Of a stretch of 64,000 nucleotides of DNA, positions 56,160 to 64,000 are shown one piece after another; within the stretch, counting starts at the first letter, position 1, and every line of letters starts with the position of its first letter. The position numbers and the translations under genes were made by a program. Below the pieces are notes generated by a model. The model saw only the letters and a program-made list of their open reading frames with translations. It searched no databases and had not been told where the DNA came from. This DNA is from Acholoe squamosa (taxonomy: Eukaryota > Annelida > Polychaeta > Phyllodocida > Polynoidae). The stretch is taken from NCBI GenBank assembly GCA_949317995.1, contig OX439050.1:53693777-53757776 (forward strand), written 5' to 3'.

Positions 56160-57112
56160 AAGGATAAAGAGGAAAAGTGGCCAGGAGGATGAAAAGGAAG
56201 GGAAATTGGACCAGTGTTTATGACCCATGGATTTTACATGACAGGTGACTCAAGTGTTTTGTGCCCACGTACCTGTTGCGATGTATCGTCTGTAACCATA
56301 GTAACCAGGTGTAGTGACCCTGATCCATGCAGTAAATGGTCATGGTGGGTACACAGAAGGTGTGTATTGGGCATCCATGGTGAGAGGCTGATCTACAGGT
56401 GTGTATTGGTGCCAAGATAAGAGGACAGGTGTCTTACTCCTTTCTCCCATTTAAGGAAAAAACAATGTTTTAGTGCAAAGATAATGGTATATACATGTTC
56501 ACTTATCTCCATGAACATGTATGTTGTCCTGATAAGTCAACTCTCAAGTACTAAGAGGATGAATCATGCAGGGTGTTATGGAATTGATTTGCTCTCCTTA
56601 AGGGTTGGAAAGATGCTCTAAAGCAGTGCTAGCAAGTGGGCTCTCCAGGGCGGCTTTGGTGGATTATAATTACTAAGGAACATCAACCTGGATACATCAT
56701 ACCTTAAAGGGTTATATATCCAGGTGTCACACCAGGTCTACATGGTCAGACAGATACACAGGTCCAATTGGTGCAGATTTTGGTGAATTATAGATAAGAG
56801 CAGCCTCAAAATAAACAAACTCCGAATCTTTAGCCTATAGAAAATTGTGAGGATTGTGTACCATATGTAAAAAGTGAGATTTTGAGTACCATGCACCTTC
56901 CATAGTCTATAATTTCAAGCTCATGGTGTATGGATGTAGTTGTAATGACAATGAACAATGAAAATGATCAGTCCCTAAGCTTCACTGGGTCAAATTGGTT
57001 TCTCTCATTATAGAACGACTCAGGTGGATATCCAGAATTCACAAAATGAACCTACTGATTGGGTATTCTATTTTCATATCCAGATAAGTTTGACATCCCA
57101 TTAGCTAGGTCA
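56160..57112. other. mostly unique DNA with a TTAA-family vestige
   Basis: CTCCTTAAGGGTTGGAAAG, AAAGCAGTGCTAGCAAGTG and CATCATACCTTAAAGGG then TTAT (about 56595-56711) is a decayed copy. ACAGGTG-type words are frequent at 56240-56430. Confidence 0.4.
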
Positions 57113-57416
57113 CACTGAAAACCTAGAAGTTCTGAAACTAGTCAGCGGTGACCACTTTAGGTCCTCAAGTTGACGATACCTAAAACTACAGCTTTATGTA
57201 GTCAAAATGACGACTTTAGGTCATCATCCTGACAACCTGAGTTATCAGGATGACAATACTGACAGTACAGAGTCGTCAAATTGATGACTCAGGTTGTCAG
57301 GATGAAGACTTAAAGTCATCATTTTGACTACCTAAAGCTGTAGTTTTAGGTATCGTCAACTTGAGGACCTAAAGTGGTCACCGCTGACTAGTTTCAGATC
57401 TTCCGTGTTTTCAGTG
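57113..57416. mobile_element. fold-back miniature element, copy 2
   Basis: CACTGAAAACCTAGAAG to CGTGTTTTCAGTG, closely similar to 583-873 throughout. It is slightly longer because of an extra TGAAGACTTAAAGTCATC word in the right arm, which keeps the two arms more symmetrical than in copy 1. Confidence 0.9.
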
Positions 57417-57821
57417 CAGTAATGGGTCTGATCTGATCTATCCAATCACATTTAGCCTATATAAGGCGACATAGGGTGTGGTTCAGTGATATGTGGATAT
57501 AATCTATGTCTAATATTATCTATCATTCATTCATGAACTTTACAAACAGTTTATTTTTTTCTATACCAAGTTAGTTCAGGCAGAGATATAAAGGTATACT
57601 TCATCTTCATGCCTCTGGTTCAGGCTACATGGAACGCATATATAAAGTATTTGCCCAAATTGAAAAGGTCACTAGGGCATGAGATGCATCTGTGATAGGT
57701 ATTTTGATAAATGGACCAATCATTATTAAATGCAATAAACCATCATATCTGCGACATTATAAAATATCAATTCTGTACTCGGTAAAAGGAAAAATGATTA
57801 AAAAAGATATGTTTTTGACTA
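57417..57821. other. unique DNA, nothing recognised
   Basis: No repeats or exons recognised. Confidence 0.35.
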
Positions 57822-58003
57822 CCGTATTGGTCAGGACGCTCATTGATTTCAAGTAGGGTTCACCCCGGCCCTTATTTAAAACCAGCACTTGTTCAAGACT
57901 TAAATAACAGTGGATTTTAGAATTTCAGTACCCCCTGTACCTCCGGTGCTTATTCAAGACCGGAACTCATTCAAATACCCGGCGCTTATCCAGGACAATA
58001 CGG
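57822..58003. mobile_element. CCGTATTGG/CGCCGG miniature element, copy 2
   Basis: CCGTATTGGTCAGGACGCTC to CCAGGACAATACGG with TA on both sides. It contains CCCGGCCCTTATTTAAAACC, TTATTCAAGACCGGAAC and CCCGGCGCTTATC words. At 182 bp it is the uninterrupted reference for 58471-59836. Confidence 0.88.
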
Positions 58004-58470
58004 TATCTTCCTTATATGAATAACGATATTCTGTACATTCTGTACACCTGATCCAACTTTAAGATTTAGGACTTCCTATATCCTGTCCTCTTTCCCCCCC
58101 CCCCCCCTGAGAACAGATGGGTAAAATATGTGTAAACGTATATATGTGTCCATTACAGGACAATCTATTCCATTGTAGACATCACCAATTTAGTATTTTG
58201 TTAAAAGAATAATGGGTAAAGAAGGATGTTGTCTACTAGTGGGAACAAATAGTGCATATCACTGAGGACTTGATGCTTCCTTTAATCATAGGAGACATTA
58301 ATGTCACTGGTAGGTGTAAATTTCACATATAATTATACTTTCTTCAATCGTATCTAACCATCATGATGCACCAATACTTATGGGGTCATCTACACCACAT
58401 TGCATCCATAACAGGGCCATTGCTTAATATTACTTCGTTTTTCATTTGGAGCCTGTCCAACAGTAGTTTA
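58004..58470. other. unique DNA, nothing recognised
   Basis: A C-run lies at about 58094-58107. CATCATGATGCACCAATAC near 58362 is an isolated TTAA-family word. Confidence 0.4.
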
Positions 58471-58543
58471 CCGTATTGGTCTGTATGAGCGCCGGATCTT
58501 GAATAAGCGCCGGTCTTGAATCAGTGCCGGGGGTACAAGAGTA

Positions 58544-59731
58544 CACTGTAAATAATGTGTGTTGCGGGAACACACAAGATTGTAACACACATGGATATTC
58601 AACCCACTTTGAGCAGTTTACTCACTTTGAGGGCATAAACACACTTTTTCTAACACACTTACACACTTTTTTCTCAAAAGTGTTTAGGTACTGAAATGTG
58701 TGTTAAATCAACACACATTTTATTAATCCTTCAGTCTTATCAGTGGTATTATGTAACCCATTAATTGCCCCTCACCTAACCAAAGGTCAGTTATAACAGT
58801 TACACACAGTCAGTTTGAATCTGCACCTGCTGGAGAGAGGAGTGTCTTCACTTCTCTGCTTATTTCTGGTAAGTATTCTTATATATCATCCTCAACACTA
58901 GTGATATACAAGCTGTAAAAGAGTGTAGTAAGTTGGTTTATCATAGATTTACACTCACATAAAGAAATAATCTAAAAGCTGTATCAATATGCTGCCAAAC
59001 ATATTATCCAGTGTAGCATACAGTGTTCATTCACCAATTCTTCTGTTTCAGAAAACTAAAATCTGCTTGCTCCAGTCACTGACAAGTTCTCATGCTGATT
59101 TGTGATTTACAAAATACCAGGAATAGGTAAGTGTGACTATTCTGAATTTTGAATATAATTCTTTATCATTATAATGTACCTACATAACTTTTTTACATAT
59201 GGGAGCCTAGAATCAGTCACCATTCTAAATTCTAGACAGAGAAGATATGTTATTGATGTATTAGTATATTTTAATGTAGAAGTTTAAGTGATATTAGGAC
59301 AATTTATGCACTAAATCAACATATCATAATTATGGTCTTACAAAAAAATATTGTTATTCCTTTCCAGATTAAGTATGTGTGCCTCATGGTTACCTTCCTC
59401 ACGTCATCTCAGGACAATAACAAGTACACCAAAATGAAAATATGAAGAAATAAAGGCTAAATGCCCCCCATTCATCCCCTTCATTGTAGAAATATTAACT
59501 CACTTTCATATCTAAACACTTTATAAAGCAACACACTTTCTATGAACACACTATATGCATGAACACACTTTTTGCAACACACTTTTGTTGTAACACCCTT
59601 TTGACATGAACACACTTCTTAACACACTTTTGGCAAAAGCGTGTTGTGTGTTAAAAAAATAAGTGAGTAAAAATATGCTGCAAAGAAGTGTGTTACAAAG
59701 CGTGTAAATGCAACACACATTTCTTACAGTG
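58544..59731 (+). mobile_element. 1.19-kb CACTGTAAATAATGTGTG element with exon-like interior
   Basis: CACTGTAAATAATGTGTGTTG and CAACACACATTTCTTACAGTG are its ends, with TA on both sides. About 190 bp on the left and 230 bp on the right are dense in AACACACTTT words. The centre has strong splice consensus: CTG|GTAAGT donor at 58869, TTCTGTTTCAG acceptor ending 59051, ATAG|GTAAGT donor at 59127, CCTTTCCAG acceptor ending 59367, and AATAAA at 59449-59454. This predicts a middle exon of 75 bp and a third exon of about 100 bp. No transposase is present. Confidence 0.88.
58800..59475 (+). ncRNA. predicted three-exon transcript inside the element
   Basis: Exon 1 would end at 58868, exon 2 span 59052-59126, and exon 3 run from 59368 to shortly after the AATAAA at 59449. 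All splice sites are GT-AG, two donors are GTAAGT, and both acceptors have pyrimidine tracts. Joining exons 2 and 3 opens a 34-codon frame that starts MLICDLQNTR and stops at TGA near 59436. It has no recognisable domain, so the product may be non-coding. The start of exon 1 is unknown. Confidence 0.3.
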
Positions 59732-59836
59732 TATTGAAATTTGAAAATTCACTATGATTTAAGTCTTGAATAAGCGCCGGAGGTATACCCTTGTTGAAAT
59801 AAATGAGCACCCCGGCGCTTATACATGCAACTACGG

Positions 59837-60231
59837 TATTCTTAAAGGTTCACAATGTATAAGATAACTGGTAGAAAAAAAAAATATCAACCTCCATAAC
59901 TCTAACACTGTGCTATAAATTGTCATCATGGTCATGTTGAATGACGGTAAAAGATCATTTTGAGGACTGTTTTCTCTAAGGAGGTTCCCAATACATAATA
60001 CCATGCGCAGAAAAGTTGAGCCTTCATATTGTAGGGGTTCGTTCCCTCCTCAGGTTTCGCCATGAATATGACCTTAGCTGTCGAAATGGCGTTAAACATC
60101 CATTACTCACTCTCCCTCCTCAGGTGCTCACTTGGTGGTCAGTCCCCCCTATGTATACCATACAGATCCAGAGGTAGGTGGAAGGTGGAAATGTCAGTGG
60201 GACCATGTTGGTGACAGGGTATGTCAGACCA
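59837..60231. other. mostly unique DNA with one dispersed-repeat copy
   Basis: CGCCATGAATATGACCTTAG, CTGTCGAAATGGCGTTAAAC and ATTACTCACTC (60056-60108) form a reverse copy of the GCTAAGGTCATATTCATGG repeat. It lies about 120 bp before the tRNA-like unit. Confidence 0.6.
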
Positions 60232-60302
60232 GGGGATGTAGCTCAGTGGTAAAGTTCTCAACTTGCAAGCGAGAGACCCGGGTTCAAATCCCGGTGTCTA
60301 CA
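60232..60302 (+). tRNA. tRNA-Ala(TGC)-like gene or pseudogene
   Basis: GGGGATG opens the acceptor, TAGCTCAGTGG is a perfect A box, GGTTCAAATCC is a perfect B box with a 5-bp CCGGG/CCCGG T-stem, and the anticodon loop CTTGCAA gives anticodon TGC. A G-T pair at acceptor position 3-70, the alanine identity element, is kept. Against function: two mismatches in the anticodon stem, one acceptor mismatch plus wobble pairs, and a short variable loop. TTTT, a Pol III terminator, follows at 60309-60312. It could be a live gene, a pseudogene or a SINE head. Confidence 0.5.
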
Positions 60303-61057
60303 GAGACGTTTTCGCCGACCTCTACAATACCAATTACATGTACTTAAGTTCATTTATAAGTATGTTTGCAGGCAATAATGTTGAGAATTCGACACCTTAA
60401 GATTTATCCCTATCATATTCATTTCTTGCTTCTGAAATTCCAAAAATTAAAACTCAACCCCCCTTGGATTGTATCAGTACATTGATATGACAACAGATCT
60501 ATGAGGGTGGTCTAGAGAAAGGTGATATATCGAGATGTGGGTTGCTACATTATCAATACACCAGCATACATCTCCCCTGTATCAAAGCGCTAGGTTCTGT
60601 CAAAGAGACCAAATCCCCACCATTATCTGACACACACTTGTAAGTAGCATTGTGATTGGTCAGTTTATGGATGGGGGACGCTCAGAGGGCGATAATAAGG
60701 GTACTTAAGGCTGTGCACGTTCCTGGTGGTTACAGCTAGAGGGGGGATGTGTGTGGTCTGTCCGTGTGTCAAACCACAAGGGTATAATTAAGGGTTCTGA
60801 TCCTTTTGAGATATATGTGTTTTGTCAGAGTCAACCCCTCACTAGGCATGAGTCATCTACATCCTGAGAGTGAGACATGTATACCCCGCCTCCCTCATTC
60901 TGACCCAGTATTTATATTTTTACTTACAAGAAATAGTACTAACACCTTATGGTTAACAGTTAAACATAATCCCAGATCCAAAGCCACAAGATGGCAAAGT
61001 TAATGGCTGTAAGGCCTTGGTGCATATTTGGGAAGATATTCGATTTAATCTGGAGAT
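60303..61057. other. unique DNA, nothing recognised
   Basis: No repeat or exon recognised. Confidence 0.35.
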
Positions 61058-61128
61058 TTGAGTGAGTGAGTGAGTAATGGTTGTTTAACGCCAAGCCGAC
61101 AGCTAAGGTCATATTCATGGCGGAAATC
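61058..61128 (+). repeat. GCTAAGGTCATATTCATGG dispersed repeat
   Basis: GAGTGAGTGAGTGAGTAATGG then TTGTTTAACGCCAAGCCGAC, AGCTAAGGTCATATTCATGG and CGGAAATCTGGAG. GGAGATTTGAG before it and GGAGATTTAAAG after it may be a target duplication (ATCTGGAGATTT occurs on both sides: about 61038 and 61123). Confidence 0.75.
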
Positions 61129-63790
61129 TGGAGATTTAAAGATCAAGTTACTCAATTGCCCTTTCTCTATCTTGGTGCATTGGGAGATACAATCCTCAGG
61201 TACTAACAAAGGAGGTGTCTTTTAGCTCAACCCTACCTAAAAGTATTAAAATAGACTGCTTTATAGATGCATACCAGCGCCTGCGGCGCTGCTCGCACGA
61301 AAAGTAGTGGCGCCACCACGCGCCAAAAGCATTGCAACTCCTACTGTTGTAACCCTATGCTTGTCACACAACTTCTACTGTTTTCTAATTCACTGGGTCA
61401 CTTTCGCTGGTTGCACTACAGATAGAGTGTGAGTTGCCAACTACGGGAACATCCAAGGTCAAAGCCGACGACTTCCGGTGTAGCCGTTTTGGATAAGTAG
61501 TGCAAACAGCATAGACAGTAACTGGTGTGATGCACCTGGTTTCACGTTTGTAGGTCTGTGTTCAATGTGTATATCAGTGAGATTGTGTACCGTAGAGAAC
61601 TAGGTTTATGGCCACAATTCTTAAGAAAAATGAATGAATGTATAAAAGAAAATGGTCAAATATATTTTCAAGTTATCATTTTCATACATTCTGATGAATC
61701 CTAATAGCTGACAACATCCACATTAAAAATAAAACCACTTGGTGTTCAACCACTCTGACACTCAGGTATAGAAGACTACACTTTAAGTGCTACATTCAGA
61801 TACCCTTCTCCTTTAGGTGCATCTCAGGTGTGAAATTACCTGTAGAGCTCTGTGAATCTACCTGTAGTAATTTGGCAGGTGAGTGTGCCCAGTGACCTCC
61901 ATGTTTGGGCCATGTTCTAACCTCCTATCCTCTGACCCTTAACCTTTGATCTGGGTAGATCAGCAAGATACGGAATGGTGTCTCTGTAAAATCAAGTTTA
62001 GATCTTGGTGTATCCAAAGCCACGCCTGTTTTTAAATAGAAATACTTGCAGCAATAGATTTATTATACTGATCTCCATGCTCTTACATGTCTTAATATAT
62101 TACTAATTTATAAACTGAATGATTTCACCAACTTCTAATGTACACTCCTTACCTTATCACTTTATTCTGTACCCTGTTTGTTTTTTGATAATTTTGTCCA
62201 CTCTATTTGTCTGTCAGTCTTATTAATAATATTGTATATAGGCTTCTTGCCCCCCGTCCCCATTTCCGATCTCATCCACTCTGCCATACTTTGTATTGGG
62301 AATCTACAGAAACTATGACCATTTCTTAAACTACTCTAACCCTGCAGTATTCATTGCATGCATTCGGTTATAGGTGACCTCTGACGTTGCTGTGATCCAG
62401 GGGCGAGGAATGGAGAGGATGGAGATGTGCTGGGACCAGTGATAAGTGACAGGGTTCACCAACAGTTGGCTGCATCTCAAAGATAACTAGTCAGATACTA
62501 CCAGTAAATTGCTACATGGAGTGATAGACCTCCGTGCACACAGCGTGTCTTCACAGCATGTCCTTTTTTCATTTATATATACATATATTTTTTTTTATTA
62601 GATACACATATTATGGGCAATTATCGTCACAATGTCAAAGAATTTATAAAACGCCCTTGCATTCATACTCATTTAACTACCGTCTAAAGGCAAAGCCAAG
62701 GTCTATTTTTTTTCGTTATATATTTCCACTTTTCTCAATATATACAATTTTACAATATCTTTTTCTTCAATGGTTTTACGGGGGCTTCTGTGGCTGCAAT
62801 CTGAGAGGATGTTTACATGTTGACCTCCTCTGATAGCTAAACTTGGACCATTTTGGAGAATACCTGTGTCATTTTAGTTGACACCTTAAATAAATACTTA
62901 GTATAGTGTTGCAAGTGATAATTATGTGAAAATTTGTTCTGCAATGGACCACTGTTTTTTGTCCCCCCCCAAAAAAAAAGGCAGTTGTGTGCTTCTCCCA
63001 GAGGGTGTTCACAGAAACTGAGAATCCTCTAGGGATAACCATGAATAGTAGACAAAATATCAAAGCCAACATCAAAGGTATAGGCATTATAGTGCAATTT
63101 GGGTGCATGAAGTAAGTAGACCCCATAGAGCTTGGCTATATTGGGTTAACTTTACTTAAAACAGCGCCGACCTCTGTAATGTCTCTAGAGATGAGGGAGT
63201 GTGGACACATTAGGTGTGTACATACATACATGTGTTCTTGATGAGGTAAAGGCCGGCCTGAAGGTTCAGATCTGAAACATGTCTATTACTTGTACTATAG
63301 GTATTTCTACTGATCAGTGCAAATATATTTACTTATATTTTACCTAAATTAAACACTTTGTTATCACCATCGTGGGCCACACAAAATAGATGCTCCCAGC
63401 AGTCTTCCGGTGTGACTACTCACGGGTTGCCTCACGTGTGGACCATGTGGTCGTATAGACACAATGTAATGGTAATGGCGATTTTAATCAAAGATGACAA
63501 TCGTGGACACGATCAATTCTACCGCCACCGTGTTCCCCCTGTGTGTAGCACAAAAGGGATGGGGTGGTGTCACCGTGGTGGGGCTACATTTATGTATGTT
63601 TTGTTTCGGGAGTGGGCTTAAGTGCTATTATTTTGAGGCAGTCCTAACGTATGCGGACTTTAAAATAGCAAATCAAAACAACATTATAAAATGAATCATA
63701 AGCTTAGTGTATAGGACTTACAAAAATAGTAGTATACATTTTGAATGTATTTGGAACAGTGTGTAAGAATATGATTCTATTCTTAAACTA
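61129..63790. other. mostly unique DNA with a CpG-rich patch
   Basis: At 61270-61330, CAGCGCCTGCGGCGCTGC, GTGGCGCCACCACGCGCC form overlapping palindromes in a CpG-rich patch. CTCAGGTGTGAAATTACC (61823-61840) holds a perfect T-box half site (AGGTGTGAAA). A T-rich tract near 62581-62597 and a C-run plus poly-A near 62963-62980 are low complexity. No gene recognised. Confidence 0.4.
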
Positions 63791-64000
63791 GGGGAGTGGT
63801 CATTAATTATCAACAGGGGGGCGGTGGGTTTTCGCGCGGATGCGCGGAATTTTTTTACGCCCCCCCGCTCAACGGCAGTCAAAATTTTTTGCGACCCCCC
63901 TGCGCCAGAGGCGCGGAGAGTTTTCGCGCCCCTCTTTGATCTATAGTAGGGCGCTGGCTTTTTTTTGCTAAAAAGAGGGTGAATTTTTTTAGCCCCCCCT
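63791..64000. mobile_element. TTA-type G/C-rich miniature element, copy 3 (cut by window end)
   Basis: GGGGAGTGGTCATTAATTATC, CAACAGGGGGGCGGTGGG, TTTTCGCGCGGATGCGCGG, CAAAATTTTTTGCGACCCCC, CTATAGTAGGGCGCTGGC, GCTAAAAAGAGGGTGAATT match 32844-33087. The right terminus lies beyond the window. Confidence 0.82.

Larger units (their letters stand above)
58471..59836. mobile_element. CCGTATTGG/CGCCGG miniature element, copy 3, split by insertion
   Basis: The left part (CCGTATTGGTCTGTATGAG...GTGCCGGGGGTACAAGAGTA) and right part (TATTGAAATTTGAAAATTC...GGCGCTTATACATGCAACTACGG) are separated by the 1188-bp element at 58544-59731 and its TA duplication. Removing the insertion leaves about 176 bp, matching the 182- and 178-bp copies. 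TA flanks both outer ends. Confidence 0.88.

Noticed and set aside
58471..59836. Single 1.37-kb element
   Set aside because: The outer 176 bp match 57822-58003 and 31945-32122, while the inner 1188 bp has its own termini and TA duplication, so it is a nest of two elements.

Overview
This window looks like gene-poor, transposon-rich DNA from an animal nuclear genome. It is AT-leaning, has no dense ORF packing and no bacterial operon structure. It contains a Pol III type tRNA-like unit, GA, AT and TG microsatellites, two minisatellites, and many short terminal-inverted-repeat elements flanked by TA, TTAA or TTA target duplications. A recurrent word (CAGCTAAGGTCATATTCATG, next to GAGT repeats and TTTAACGCC) reminds me of repeats in mollusc and other lophotrochozoan genomes. 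I therefore lean to a marine invertebrate, but with low confidence.

No protein-coding gene can be called with confidence. The longest open frames are by-products of repeats: a 33-bp minisatellite at 10026-10491, an inverted repeat at 19112-19838, and the GA microsatellite. Two neighbouring frames at 41327-41961 and a cysteine-rich frame near 45651-45923 are only weak candidates.

Layout. 1-3200: a fold-back element (583-873), a short tandem and a TATAAGCCGCACC repeat, then a 1.46-kb element (1726-3185) that carries a second element inside it. 3400-18060: many copies of a piggyBac-like TTAA miniature element and of a 230-bp TA-flanked miniature element, a 33-bp minisatellite, and a nested composite at 15678-17147 with a tRNA-derived SINE head. 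19112-19838: a large hairpin. 20400-33100: mostly unique DNA with CpG-rich or motif-rich islands that look like promoters or insulators (20405-20520, 22980-23160, 24403-24477, 25915-25995, 32179-32310), a GA microsatellite and a 35-bp minisatellite. 33100-47600: mostly unique DNA with scattered miniature elements. 47610-51010: the inverted second copy of the 1.16-kb element, an 885-bp relative, an AT microsatellite and a ZNF143/CTCF-like cluster. 51010-55140: unique. 55150-64000: more miniature elements, a second fold-back copy, a three-layer nest at 58471-59836, a tRNA-Ala-like unit, and a G/C-rich TTA-flanked element cut by the window end.

The most interesting structure is a set of distinct TA-flanked families that share CAC(T/A)G...AAAA termini, while each interior is built by iterating its own short word. 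One member (58544-59731) carries what looks like a three-exon spliced transcription unit with a poly(A) signal. A filled site and its empty counterpart within the window (1726-3185 versus 47610-48765) directly prove TA target duplication for the nested 303-bp element.
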